Below are positions 35,571-44,757 of a stretch of DNA of 64,000 nt, piece by piece. Made by a program: the position numbers and the translations under genes. The stretch spans positions 1 to 64,000 of the forward strand of contig CAYJNQ010000004.1 of assembly GCA_964371725.1 (NCBI GenBank), written 5' to 3'. Within the stretch, counting starts at the first letter, position 1. Each line of letters starts with the position of its first letter. Origin of the DNA: JAAYCI01 sp964371725 (GTDB taxonomy: Bacteria > Bacillota > Clostridia > Oscillospirales > Ruminococcaceae). A model generated the notes under the pieces. It did not search any database, had not been told where the DNA came from, and saw only the letters and a list, made by a program, of their open reading frames with translations.

Positions 35571-37069
35571 GCCTCACCCTCCAGTATCTTGTAAATGGCG
35601 TTCATATCCAAACTGTTTCTCAGCAGATCGGCCAGCTTGTCGTACTGTGCTTCTTTGTATTGCGTGTGCTCGGGCGTTTCGCCAAGCGGTAGGTGGCCGT
35701 ATCCTTTTTCATCCAAAAGCATGCGCAAAAGGGCGTTGCACAACTGTGTGCTATCGAACACACCGTGCACATAGGTGCCTAAAACATTGCCCCACACGGC
35801 ACCGTCTTCGCTTTGCACGCCCCCACATTCAATGGTTGAAAAAGACGGCAGGTCGCAGCGAGTTCTGCCCATGTGTATCTCATAGCCTTGTATCTCGCAG
35901 CCGGCAAGGCACGAAAACATCCCGTCGTGCTCATGCACAATTCCCCTTGCCTGTGTGCGCACTTTTTCCGCCTCGAACACCGTGGACATCGGCAAAAGCC
36001 CCATCCCTTGCATCTCGCCTCCCTCTTCCGTGTTCAGTGGGTCTGCCAAATTTTTCCCGAGCATTTGAAAACCACCGCAAATGCCAATAATCGGTTTTTT
36101 TTGCGCCGCATGTTTCTTTATCTGTGCCTCCAACCCGTTTTGGCGCAACCATTTTAAATCGCCCATGGTATTTTTCGTACCGGGCACGATAAGCAAATCC
36201 GGCTCGCCCCATTCTGCCACACGTTCCACATAGCGCACACTCGCGCTTGCACTTCGCCCAAGGGCCGCAAAATCGGTGAAATTGGAAATGCGCGGCAGGC
36301 GAATCACCGCAATGTCCAAAAGGCTTTTGGCCTGCTTTTGTTCTATCTGTTGCGAGAGGCTGTCTTCGTCGTCTATGTCCAAATGGGTATAGGGCACAAC
36401 CCCCACCACGGGAATTTGGGTAAGCTCTTCCAGCATGGCAAGGCCTGGCTTTAAAATATTCACGTCCCCGCGGAATTTGTTGATGATAATCCCCCGAATG
36501 CGTGCACGCTCTTTCTCTTCCAGCAGCAGAATTGTGCCATAGAGCGAGGCGAACACACCGCCTCTGTCGATATCTCCCACCAGAAGAACCGGCGCATCGG
36601 CCATTTCGGCCATGCCCATGTTCACAATGTCCTCTTGTTTTAAGTTGATTTCCGCCGGGCTGCCCGCCCCTTCCAGCACCACAACCTCGTATTCACTTGT
36701 TAGGGCTGCAAACGCCTTTTGAATGTGTGGCACCAGCTGCCTTTTATAGCCAAAATAATCGGCCGCACTTTGGTTGCCAATGGATTTCCCATTGACAATC
36801 ACCTGGCTTTTGCTGTCGCTTGTGGGTTTTAGCAAAATCGGGTTCATATGAATGTGCGGCTCGATGCCGGCCGCTTCGGCCTGCATCACCTGTGCTCTGC
36901 CCATTTCCATGCCCTCTTTTGTAATAAAACTGTTCAAAGCCATATTCTGGCTTTTAAACGGCGCCACATGAAAACCGTCCTGCTTAAAAATGCGGCACAG
37001 CCCACCCACAAGCAGACTTTTCCCCGCATTGGACATCGTTCCTTGCACCATGATGCGTTTTGCTTTCAT
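35567..37069 (-). CDS. cbiP: Cobyric acid synthase
   Basis: A 500-residue glutamine- and ATP-dependent amidase that amidates four side chains of adenosyl-cobyrinate diamide. The N-terminal synthetase domain starts IMVQGTMSNAGKSLLVGGL (P-loop) and has PFKSQNMALNSFIT. The C-terminal glutaminase has the nucleophile Cys in IIGICGGFQMLGK and the His in GTYVHGVFD. Confidence 0.96.
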   Translation of the reverse strand: MKAKRIMVQGTMSNAGKSLLVGGLCRIFKQDGFHVAPFKSQNMALNSFITKEGMEMGRAQVMQAEAAGIEPHIHMNPILLKPTSDSKSQVIVNGKSIGNQSAADYFGYKRQLVPHIQKAFAALTSEYEVVVLEGAGSPAEINLKQEDIVNMGMAEMADAPVLLVGDIDRGGVFASLYGTILLLEEKERARIRGIIINKFRGDVNILKPGLAMLEELTQIPVVGVVPYTHLDIDDEDSLSQQIEQKQAKSLLDIAVIRLPRISNFTDFAALGRSASASVRYVERVAEWGEPDLLIVPGTKNTMGDLKWLRQNGLEAQIKKHAAQKKPIIGICGGFQMLGKNLADPLNTEEGGEMQGMGLLPMSTVFEAEKVRTQARGIVHEHDGMFSCLAGCEIQGYEIHMGRTRCDLPSFSTIECGGVQSEDGAVWGNVLGTYVHGVFDSTQLCNALLRMLLDEKGYGHLPLGETPEHTQYKEAQYDKLADLLRNSLDMNAIYKILEGEA

Positions 37070-38139
37070 TGTTTTGTTCCCCTGTTTATTGGCTCGATGT
37101 TTTGAAGTGCCTTTTCGAAAAATCGGATATCCGATTCATCTCGAACCGCGGCCCGATAGTAACCCTCTGAAAGCCCGCGGTAGTTTCGGCAATCACGAAC
37201 CAACACCCCTTGTTCTGCCATTTTTTCGAAAAAGTTCGGAATGGTCGTGTAAAAAAACACGTAGTTGGCACCGCTGCCAATGATGTGGATGTGCTCTTTA
37301 CAAAGCACTTCTAAAAGACTGTTTTTCCACATCTTCAAGCATTTCCCAAGCTCGGTAACATATGTTTTTTCTTTTGCCAAAGCAATGCCCGCCCTTTGCG
37401 CCAAATAGGATACACTCCACATCTGCCCCGTATTTTGAATTTGAAAAAGCAAGCTCTCGTTTGCGCTCAGCGCGTAACCCAGCCGCACGCCCGCCATGGC
37501 ATATTGTTTTGTGTATGCCTTTAATAGAAACAGATGTTCACTGTGCAAAAAAGGTTTCATTGTGCTTTGCGCGGCGTCTTCCAGCAGGGAATTGAAACAT
37601 TCATCCACAACCAAAAGACAATTGCATTTTTCGCATTTTCGCAAAATCTTCTCAAGCAGTTCTCTCTGCACGATTCTGCCGGTTGGGTTGTTCGGGTTGC
37701 AAATGAAGACCATGTCGACGTCGATGCTTATCCGTTCAAGAATATCTTCGCACAAGTCAAATTGACTCTCTTTTTTCAAAAGATGAATGCTGATTTCACA
37801 CCCGATTGTAGACAAAGCCTCTTCATAGCCTGCAAAGGTAGGCGCTGTGAGCAAAGCCTTTTTCGGTTTTTGCGCCAGTGCCAAACGGTAGAGCACATCC
37901 ATGGCCCCATTCCCACACACCACCTGCTCTGCACGCACCCCTTCGCTGTGTGCAATGCTTTGGCGAAGCTCTCTACACAAGGGGTCCGGATAGCGGTTTG
38001 CATTGTCTAAAGCCTCTACAATGGCCTTTTTTGCACAGGCCGGAAGCCCCAGCGGAGAAAGATTCGCCGAAAAATCCACCGGGTCTTGTTTGTATTTTTC
38101 TTTGTATCCCTCGATGTCTCCGCCGTGCACCAGTTTCAT
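37066..38139 (-). CDS. cobD: L-threonine-O-3-phosphate decarboxylase, class I/II aminotransferase fold
   Basis: A 357-residue PLP enzyme making (R)-1-aminopropan-2-ol phosphate for the nucleotide loop. It has the N-terminal VHGGDIEGY and DFSANLSPLG signature, FICNPNNPTGR, VVDECFNSLLED, and the PLP lysine in LKAYTKQYAMAGVRLGY. ATG 38139 follows GGGGAGAG at 6 bases; upstream in-frame ATGs lie around the cbiB stop. It is adjacent to cbiB, its product's user. Confidence 0.93.
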   Translation of the reverse strand: MKLVHGGDIEGYKEKYKQDPVDFSANLSPLGLPACAKKAIVEALDNANRYPDPLCRELRQSIAHSEGVRAEQVVCGNGAMDVLYRLALAQKPKKALLTAPTFAGYEEALSTIGCEISIHLLKKESQFDLCEDILERISIDVDMVFICNPNNPTGRIVQRELLEKILRKCEKCNCLLVVDECFNSLLEDAAQSTMKPFLHSEHLFLLKAYTKQYAMAGVRLGYALSANESLLFQIQNTGQMWSVSYLAQRAGIALAKEKTYVTELGKCLKMWKNSLLEVLCKEHIHIIGSGANYVFFYTTIPNFFEKMAEQGVLVRDCRNYRGLSEGYYRAAVRDESDIRFFEKALQNIEPINRGTKQ

Positions 38140-38159
38140 GACTCTCTCCCCATCCTTTT

Positions 38160-39110
38160 TCATAGGCATACCATCCAAAAAGCACCTAACAGCAAAACCA
38201 ACGCCAAGCCCAATATGGCGGCTGTATACATCAGCCATGTGGCCTTTTCAACATCGGTTCCCGTGATGTCGCGCAGTTTGTCTCCAATGGTGGGTTTTTC
38301 GTAGTATTGCCCAAAATAGTGTGCATCACCGGCCAGTTGCACCCCAAGAGCACCGGCGCACACGGCCTCGGTTTGTGCTGAATTGGGGCTGGCATGCTTG
38401 CGCCTGTCTCGCCTCCAAATCTTGAAGGCATTTTTCGTGTTTTGCGAAAGCAAGAAAGAGGCGGCCAGCATGAGAAACGCCGATATTCTGGCCGGAATAA
38501 AATTGGCCACGTCGTCTGTTTTGGCAGCCACTTTCCCAAATTCTATATAGGTTTTGTTTCGATAGCCCACCATGCTGTCCATCGTGTTGATTGCCTTGTA
38601 TAAAAAGCCCAGCGGTGCACCGCCCAAAGCCAAATAAAACAAGGGGGCAATGACGGCATCGGTCGTGTTTTCTGCCACCGTTTCCACGGTGGCCTTCAAA
38701 ACCCCTTCGCAGCTCAAAGCACGTGTGTCTCTGCCCACAATGCGCGCAACGGCCTCTCTTCCCTTTTCCAAACCGTTCTCCATCTCATTTTTCACAAACA
38801 TCGCCGCCTGTGCCAGGCTTTTGGTGGCCAAAATTTGGAAGCACATCCAAGTGTGCACAACCAGACACAGCCATGGTGACACCCAATAGCACAGAAACAA
38901 AATGATAAGCGGAACCAAAAAAGCAACCAAACACACCACGCACACCATCACACCGCCTGCACGTGTTTTGTTTTGTTTGACAATCAGCCGTTTTTCCAAG
39001 GCCGTAATGAGCTTTCCCATGAGCACCACCGGATGTGGCAACCACGAAGGGTCGCCCAAAATCAAATCCAAAACAAAGCCCAGTGCCACGCTTGCCAAGA
39101 CTATGTACAA
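38160..39110 (-). CDS. cbiB: Adenosylcobinamide-phosphate synthase
   Basis: A 316-residue membrane enzyme joining aminopropanol phosphate to adenosylcobyric acid. Four to five helices are seen, with LDLILGDPSWLPHPVVLMGKLI at the start, IVGRDTRALSCEGVLKATVETVAENTTDAVIAPLFY in the centre, and NAIN-type INTMDSMVGYRN. The start overlaps cobC by 10 bases. Confidence 0.95.
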   Translation of the reverse strand: MYIVLASVALGFVLDLILGDPSWLPHPVVLMGKLITALEKRLIVKQNKTRAGGVMVCVVCLVAFLVPLIILFLCYWVSPWLCLVVHTWMCFQILATKSLAQAAMFVKNEMENGLEKGREAVARIVGRDTRALSCEGVLKATVETVAENTTDAVIAPLFYLALGGAPLGFLYKAINTMDSMVGYRNKTYIEFGKVAAKTDDVANFIPARISAFLMLAASFLLSQNTKNAFKIWRRDRRKHASPNSAQTEAVCAGALGVQLAGDAHYFGQYYEKPTIGDKLRDITGTDVEKATWLMYTAAILGLALVLLLGAFWMVCL

Positions 39111-39652
39111 AAGCGAACCTCCCTTATGTTTTGAGCGCCCTTCTCGCTAAAATCGAAACAGTAGCCGGCGCCATTGTCACAATGCCAATGATACAGGTCA
39201 TATTGCGGGCAAAGGCGGTGCATCAAAGCCATGATAACCCCACCATGCACCACAAAGATAAGTTCGTCTTCTCGGGTGCCGTGCACCTGTTCCCCAAAAG
39301 CTTGCCACACCCTTTTTGAAAAGGTTTCTCTGCTCTCTCCTTCTGGACAAGTGCCAAGGCATCCACCCTCCACCCAGTTTCTGTAGGGTGCGAAGTGCTC
39401 CATATCCAAATAGCTTTTTCCCTCAAAAATACCAAAATCCATTTCGGAAAGGCCGGGCACCACCCTTTGGGTTCTGTTTGGAAATAAGGCCGCCGCCGTT
39501 TGGCCTGTTCGTTTTAGCGGGGTTACATACACCGTGCCCACCTCTTCGCTTACGGCACTTGGCGGTGCTACAATGTCTTCATCTGTGCGCCCAATATATT
39601 GTTTTTTTCGGTTTCCCGGTGTTTGCGCATGGCGTATCAAAGTGATGTTCAT
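39101..39652 (-). CDS. cobC: Alpha-ribazole phosphatase (histidine phosphatase family)
   Basis: A 183-residue phosphatase for alpha-ribazole 5'-phosphate or cobalamin 5'-phosphate. The N-terminal catalytic motif LIRHAQT replaces the usual RHGET form, followed by YVTPLKRTGQTA, the FGIFEGKSY loop, and the second His in FVVHGGVIMAL. ATG 39652 overlaps the stop of the CobU-like gene. Confidence 0.88.
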   Translation of the reverse strand: MNITLIRHAQTPGNRKKQYIGRTDEDIVAPPSAVSEEVGTVYVTPLKRTGQTAAALFPNRTQRVVPGLSEMDFGIFEGKSYLDMEHFAPYRNWVEGGCLGTCPEGESRETFSKRVWQAFGEQVHGTREDELIFVVHGGVIMALMHRLCPQYDLYHWHCDNGAGYCFDFSEKGAQNIREVRFCT

Positions 39653-39972
39653 TTCAGTATAACCGGGATGCCCGCCACAAGCCGCACCACCTGCTGTGCC
39701 TGTTTTGCCAGCTCTGCACAAAGGCGAGATACCTCTTCCCTTCTATGCCGCTGCTCTTCGTGCAAGGGCACAATACCGCAGCCCACTTCGTCACACACCA
39801 CCACTTCCTTTTCCAGAAGAACCCTCAGCTCTATTGGAAACGACATTTGCTCCAAATGGTAGAGCACCGGTTTTTCGTTGAGCTCGGCAACGGCGATGTC
39901 GCCCTCTTCATAGCCGAGGCTTTTTACATAGGTAAATTTTCCGCTGCAACGCCCACCAATCACCAATTTCAT
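39649..39972 (-). CDS. Short CobU-like protein with altered P-loop
   Basis: A 107-residue protein that aligns by eye with the two ends of adenosylcobinamide kinase/guanylyltransferase: the N-terminal MKLVIGGRCSGKFTY and the VVCDEVGCGIVPLHEE motif (compare NEVG-GIVP in CobU). The residue after the P-loop lysine is Phe rather than Ser/Thr, and the middle third of a normal CobU is absent. A full-length CobU is encoded two genes upstream, so this copy is probably non-catalytic or repurposed. It overlaps cobS and cobC by 4 bases each, so it is under operon constraint. Confidence 0.75.
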   Translation of the reverse strand: MKLVIGGRCSGKFTYVKSLGYEEGDIAVAELNEKPVLYHLEQMSFPIELRVLLEKEVVVCDEVGCGIVPLHEEQRHRREEVSRLCAELAKQAQQVVRLVAGIPVILK

Positions 39973-40742
39973 CCCAGTGCCTCCATTCTTTGCGAAAGCA
40001 GCAATCCCGCCAAAAAGGCCAGCTCGCACAGCTGTAAAAAATATCCTGCCAAATCCCCGGTGATACCACCGAACTGCCGCTTGCTCATCCCATAATAATA
40101 AAACCAAACCACCACGGCCGCGCCCACCGAAACCATCGAAAGCGGATAGAGCGCTATCATGCCGGCGGCACTGCCCAGTGCACACAAAACCAGCACCACG
40201 CGCACCGTTTTCTTTGCCGCGCTGTCTGCAAAAGTATACACAAGGCCGCTGTCTTTTGCACAAGGGAAGTAGGCGATGGCAAGGCCGCTGAGACAGCGGC
40301 CGAGGAAATGCCCGCCCGCCAACAATAGGAAAAGCTGGTTTTCAAAAACCAAATTGGATGCTATGGCAAGGTAGCAAACCAGATAGACCCCAAACCCGAT
40401 AACGGCAAACGCGCCCACATGGCTATCCTTCAATATTTCCAGCTTGCGTTCTTTGCTTTGATGGCTTGCCAGGGCATCGAAAGTATCCAAAAGGCCATCG
40501 ATGTGTATACCACCCGTTACCACAATGGGCAAGACCGCCACCCCCGCACCCAGCAAAAAGGCCGAAAACCCAAGCCACTCGGACAGCAGAAACCAACCCC
40601 ACTGTGCCAAAGCCACAAAAAACCCGATGATTGGAAAAAAACACAATACATAGCGCATGCTCTGTTGGTTCCAAGGCACTGCCGGCATGGGAATTTTGCT
40701 ATACATAGAAAAACTGATGCAAACACTATGGAGCAGGCGCAT
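39969..40742 (-). CDS. cobS: Adenosylcobinamide-GDP ribazoletransferase (cobalamin synthase)
   Basis: A 257-residue membrane enzyme joining adenosylcobinamide-GDP to alpha-ribazole. Signatures are FSMYSKIPMPAVPWN at the N-terminus, GGIHIDGLLDTFDAL with the metal-binding acidic residues, and GITGDLAGYFLQLCEL at the C-terminus. It has five to six helices and overlaps cobU by 17 bases. Confidence 0.95.
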   Translation of the reverse strand: MRLLHSVCISFSMYSKIPMPAVPWNQQSMRYVLCFFPIIGFFVALAQWGWFLLSEWLGFSAFLLGAGVAVLPIVVTGGIHIDGLLDTFDALASHQSKERKLEILKDSHVGAFAVIGFGVYLVCYLAIASNLVFENQLFLLLAGGHFLGRCLSGLAIAYFPCAKDSGLVYTFADSAAKKTVRVVLVLCALGSAAGMIALYPLSMVSVGAAVVVWFYYYGMSKRQFGGITGDLAGYFLQLCELAFLAGLLLSQRMEALG

Positions 40743-41235
40743 TGTATTTCACCCCCACCGAACAAACCACCTCTGTCACACCGCCATAGCTTTGTGCCAA
40801 TGCCTTGTTTACCCTGCCAAGGCAACGAATGTAGGCCATGGTTTCTTCATCATAACTTTCCCCGTCGCAAAACACGTCGTTTGTTACCACAAGAAGACTT
40901 TCGCATCGGCTTTGCAGTTTTTCAAGGCCGCAAAGAATGCGCTTTTCTGCATCACCCTTCACCAGAAACAGTTCATTTGCCACCAAATTCCCCATACATT
41001 CCAAAAGCACATGGGCGTTTTGGGGAAGTGGTACACTGCCGATGTCGGTATATTGTTCCACGGTTTGAAAGCCTTTGCCCGCGCGCAATTTTCGATGTCG
41101 CGCCACCCTTTGCGCTCCCTCTTCTCCGAAAGGCTGCATGGTGGCAAGATAAATTAAATTGGGCTTGCCTTTTAGAAGGTTTTCCGCATACTCACTTTTG
41201 CCACTGCCGCTGGCGCCTATAATCAGTTCTCTCAC
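40726..41235 (-). CDS. cobU: Adenosylcobinamide kinase / guanylyltransferase
   Basis: A 169-residue bifunctional enzyme that phosphorylates adenosylcobinamide and then attaches GMP. P-loop IIGASGSGKSEYAE, YLATMQPFGEE, the RHRK region near 47 including the expected guanylylated His, and a CMGNLVANEL segment are visible. The NEVG-GIVP-type motif is replaced by VTNDVFCDGESY, so the active-site chemistry may differ in detail. It overlaps cobT by 4 bases. Confidence 0.88.
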   Translation of the reverse strand: MRELIIGASGSGKSEYAENLLKGKPNLIYLATMQPFGEEGAQRVARHRKLRAGKGFQTVEQYTDIGSVPLPQNAHVLLECMGNLVANELFLVKGDAEKRILCGLEKLQSRCESLLVVTNDVFCDGESYDEETMAYIRCLGRVNKALAQSYGGVTEVVCSVGVKYNAPAP

Positions 41236-42272
41236 GCGTCTTCATACCTTTCATAACGGTCGATGTCTACTTCACCGAAGGTGCTCATGCTTTGATACAC
41301 CTGTGCTGCCATGTCTAAAATGGGCATCACTGCCACGGCACCGGTTCCTTCACCCAGGCGCATATGGGCCCTTAGCATGGGCACAAGCCCAAGGTGCAAC
41401 AAGGCCATCTCCCCTGCCGGCTCTGCCGAGCAATGGCTTGCCAGCATGGCACAAACACTGCCCGGCGCGATGTTGTTTGCCACAAGGGCCGCTACCGAGG
41501 AAATAAACCCATCGATGAGAATGGGCACTCTGTGCAACGCCCCACCAACAAACATTCCGGCCATGGCCGCAATGTCGAACCCGCCAAGAGCCGCCAACAC
41601 TTCCAGACCATTTTGTGGGTTGGGCTTGTTTGTTTCTATCGCACGGCCAATCACCTGTTTTTTTATCTCAAAGGCATCTTGGCTTAGCCCGGCACCCTTT
41701 CCCGTCACCTCTTTTACACCTTTGCCCAGTAAAACCGCTGCAACGGCGCTGGCTGTTGTGGTGTTGCCGATGCCCATTTCGCCCGTTGCCAACAAATTGT
41801 AGCCCTTTGCTTTGAGCTCTGCCACCATATCGATGCCCACATCCAAGGCAAACCGTGCCTCTTGCACAGTCATGGCAGGCCCCAGAGAAATATCCTTTGT
41901 GCCGCGGGCGATCTTTTTGCTTTGCACGCTGTCCACTTCGGTGAGCATCCCCACATCTATCGGAATCACCTCGGCACCTGCAATGGCAGACATTTTACAA
42001 AGGCAGGTTTTTTGGCAGCTCATGTTTTGTGCCACCACTGCTGTCACTTCACTGCCCACCTGCGAAATGCCTTGCGCCACCACACCATTGTCTGCACACA
42101 TCACCACCGTTGCCTTTTTGTCAATGGCTATGTCGGCGCTCGCCGTAAGGCCCGCTATCTTTATGATGCTCTCTTCCAAAAGCCCGAGGGAACCCAGGGG
42201 TTTAGCAATGCTGTCCCAGCGGCGCTGCGCCTCTTGCATGGCGCTTTGTTTTGGGGGTTCTATGCTCCACAT
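41232..42272 (-). CDS. cobT: Nicotinate-nucleotide-dimethylbenzimidazole phosphoribosyltransferase
   Basis: A 346-residue enzyme activating the lower-ligand base to alpha-ribazole phosphate. Signatures: DSIAKPLGSLGLLEE near 23-37, VVMCADNGVVAQGISQVG, TGEMGIGNTTTASAV, the LAALGGFDIAAMAGM segment, and the base glutamate region LHLGLVPMLRAHMRLGEGTGA. ATG 42272 follows AAGGAG; the longer frame is a read-through of cbiA. Confidence 0.96.
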   Translation of the reverse strand: MWSIEPPKQSAMQEAQRRWDSIAKPLGSLGLLEESIIKIAGLTASADIAIDKKATVVMCADNGVVAQGISQVGSEVTAVVAQNMSCQKTCLCKMSAIAGAEVIPIDVGMLTEVDSVQSKKIARGTKDISLGPAMTVQEARFALDVGIDMVAELKAKGYNLLATGEMGIGNTTTASAVAAVLLGKGVKEVTGKGAGLSQDAFEIKKQVIGRAIETNKPNPQNGLEVLAALGGFDIAAMAGMFVGGALHRVPILIDGFISSVAALVANNIAPGSVCAMLASHCSAEPAGEMALLHLGLVPMLRAHMRLGEGTGAVAVMPILDMAAQVYQSMSTFGEVDIDRYERYEDA

Positions 42273-43573
42273 GTTAAAAATCTCCTTATCATTTGCGGGC
42301 AACTTCTGAAATACAAATGGGGAAACCCGGCCAAAATCGCCCCTTCGCTGCGCATACACGCCCATGTTCGACCCGATATCGGCTTGGTTGCGGTGCAAGC
42401 CATGCCGTTTTGATCGCTGTCCCAGTGGTGGAACTCGTGCGCTTTCACCTGCTCCCCCTTTTTCAGGAACGGCGTGTCCTCGTTTGGCGAAACCGCCACA
42501 TAACCAAAGCGTGTCAACCGGCCCTTGTTGTGGCTGCTGCCTTTGAGGGCGCCCACCATTTTTTCACCGGCAATGTCCTGCATCAAATACATAAAACCAC
42601 CGCATTCCGCCAGCATCGGAACGCCGTTTTGTGCTGCCACTTGAAGGGCTTTTAACATCTCATTATTTTCCGATAGTTCTTTTGCATACAATTCCGGATA
42701 TCCGCCCCCCATATAAAGGCAGTTTGTGTGCTTCGGAAGCGCCTTGTCTTTTAAAGGGCTGAAAAATACGATGTCGCACCCCATTTCGCGCAGCACATCC
42801 AAATTGTCTTGGTAGTAAAAGCAAAACGCCTTGTCCATGGCCACAGCCACCACACGCTTTTCGGCCAGTGGCTGCTCCGGGTGATGTGTGCCGAAAAGCG
42901 GCGGCGCTTTTGCAGCCAGTTCCAAAATCGCGTCAATGTCCACCGTTTCTTCCAGTGTTTTGGCCAAAAGCGAAAGTTTCTCCTCCATGTTTTGCACTTC
43001 GCCCGCTGTCACAAGCCCAAGGTGCCGGCTTTCCAAAGCGATTTCATCCATTTTGGGCACAAACCCCAGCACCGGCACACCCAGCGCTTCAATGGCCGGT
43101 TTCAACAGGTCGTGTAGGGGCTTTGAACACGGGTTCAAAATAACGCCACAAATCATGCTGTCGCGCCGAAACTCGAGGAAGCCCTTGATAAGCGCCGCCA
43201 CCGAAAGAGACTGTCCCTTTGGGCTTACCACGAGCAAAACAGGCGTTTTGGTGAGTGTGGCCAAGTGATGGCTACTGGCACAATCTGTGCTACCGATGCC
43301 GTCGTAGTAACCCATCACCCCTTCCAGCACCGAAAGTTCTCTGCTGTTTTTCAAAAATAAGCCAAGGGCTTGCTCGGGTGTTTGCAAGAATAAATCCAAA
43401 TTGGCAGATGGAACACAAAGCACCTCTTTGTGAAACATCGGGTCGATGTAATCCGGCCCGCATTTAAACGACCCCACTTCGATTTTTCGGTTTTGGAACA
43501 CCCTGAGCAAACCGCAGGTGAGCGTGGTTTTTCCCGAGCCACTCGAGGGCGCCGCTATCATCACACGCTTCAC
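42260..43573 (-). CDS. cbiA: Cobyrinate a,c-diamide synthase
   Basis: A 437-residue ATP- and glutamine-dependent amidase acting on the a and c carboxylates of cobyrinate. It begins with VMIAAPSSGSGKTTLTCGLL (P-loop), has FKCGPDYIDPMFH and EGVMGYYDG, and ends in a glutaminase domain with the nucleophile Cys in MLAECGGFMYLM. Start GTG 43573 has GGGGAGGTG 6 bases upstream and overlaps the cbiET stop (GTGA); the longer in-frame ATG lies deep in cbiET. Confidence 0.95.
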   Translation of the reverse strand: MKRVMIAAPSSGSGKTTLTCGLLRVFQNRKIEVGSFKCGPDYIDPMFHKEVLCVPSANLDLFLQTPEQALGLFLKNSRELSVLEGVMGYYDGIGSTDCASSHHLATLTKTPVLLVVSPKGQSLSVAALIKGFLEFRRDSMICGVILNPCSKPLHDLLKPAIEALGVPVLGFVPKMDEIALESRHLGLVTAGEVQNMEEKLSLLAKTLEETVDIDAILELAAKAPPLFGTHHPEQPLAEKRVVAVAMDKAFCFYYQDNLDVLREMGCDIVFFSPLKDKALPKHTNCLYMGGGYPELYAKELSENNEMLKALQVAAQNGVPMLAECGGFMYLMQDIAGEKMVGALKGSSHNKGRLTRFGYVAVSPNEDTPFLKKGEQVKAHEFHHWDSDQNGMACTATKPISGRTWACMRSEGAILAGFPHLYFRSCPQMIRRFLTCGA

Positions 43574-44757
43574 ACTTGCACCTCCCCAAGGCTGCCGTGA
43601 ATAAGCCAAATGGGGTTTTCGGCTTCCATCATGTTGTAACGCCCCAGTTTTCTGCTTCGGTTTGCCGAAATTTGGCTTACAGACGGCGAGCCATAGCCGG
43701 AAAGCGCCGCCACCGCCTGCCCCAAAGTTTCAAGGGTAACCGCCGTTATCAAAACGCGTGTGTTTCGGTTTTTCTTCTCTAAAGTTTGTAGAATTTCAAC
43801 CAAATTGCCCCGGCTGCCCCCGATGAACACGGCATCGGGGGCAGGCAATCCCGCCAAAACCTCTGGCGCGGTTCCCGCAACAATCTCCATGTTGTAAGCA
43901 CCGAATTTTTTTCTGTTTTTTTCCATCAATGCCAGCGCCTGCTCTTTGCATTCTACGGCGTACACACGCGCGCACAGCCCTGCCATCTCTACCGACACAG
44001 CTCCCGTTCCACCTCCGATGTCGTAGGCGATGTCGGTGCTTTTAAGCCGCAGCTTGCAAAGCGCCACGCTGCGCACCTCCTGCTTTGTCATCGGCACCTT
44101 CCCGCGCAAAAAACAGCCATCTTCTCTGCCGTGCAGCGTCGTTTCCTCCTGCACAAAAGGGTTGTCCACCACCATGGCGCAAAGGGCCTCAAACTCTCTC
44201 TCGCACAGTTCTTGCGCTGTTGCCGTTGTTATTTTCTCGTTTGGGTAGGATAGGCATTCGCCCACACTCACCTTTGCGCCGCCAAGCCCTGCACGTGTGA
44301 GCTCGCTGCATATTTTTGCCGGCGTGGACGTTTTGTCGGTTAGAAAAAAACATTCCCTGTTTTGCATCACCGGCAAAAGCACATCCGCATTCCTTCCGTG
44401 CACACTTACAAGTTTCATGTCCTGCCAAGGTCTTTGCAGTTTTGCGCACAGATATTGCACCGAGCTGACACCACAAATGCAAGCCACTTCACAGCCGGAA
44501 AGCAGGGGCAACAACTGTTTTGCACCGCTGTAAAAACCGATATCGCCGCTGTATAAAACGGCCACACTTTCATGCCGGGTACTGCCTATTATTTTTGCGA
44601 TGTCCGCCGCTTGTATCGCCTCTATTTTTTCCGCTTCTGACGACACCGCCTCCAGCATTCGCCGCGCACCAATTAGGCACGATGCTTTTTGAATAGCCTC
44701 TCTCGCTTCTTCTGTAAGGGTATTTCCCATTCCAATGCCCACAAGATACACTTTCAT
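43570..44757 (-). CDS. cbiET: Fused cobalt-precorrin-7 C5/C15-methyltransferase (decarboxylating)
   Basis: A 395-residue bifunctional enzyme. The N-terminal CbiE domain (MKVYLVGIGMGNTLTEEA, VLYSGDIGFYS, the PLL-ICGVSSVQYLCA region) adds the C5 methyl group. The C-terminal CbiT domain from about residue 205 has the AdoMet motif TDIAYDIGGGTGAVSVEMA and the DAVFIGGSRGN loop and adds the C15 methyl while removing the acetate carboxylate. ATG 44757 overlaps the cbiJ stop. Confidence 0.95.
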   Translation of the reverse strand: MKVYLVGIGMGNTLTEEAREAIQKASCLIGARRMLEAVSSEAEKIEAIQAADIAKIIGSTRHESVAVLYSGDIGFYSGAKQLLPLLSGCEVACICGVSSVQYLCAKLQRPWQDMKLVSVHGRNADVLLPVMQNRECFFLTDKTSTPAKICSELTRAGLGGAKVSVGECLSYPNEKITTATAQELCEREFEALCAMVVDNPFVQEETTLHGREDGCFLRGKVPMTKQEVRSVALCKLRLKSTDIAYDIGGGTGAVSVEMAGLCARVYAVECKEQALALMEKNRKKFGAYNMEIVAGTAPEVLAGLPAPDAVFIGGSRGNLVEILQTLEKKNRNTRVLITAVTLETLGQAVAALSGYGSPSVSQISANRSRKLGRYNMMEAENPIWLIHGSLGEVQV

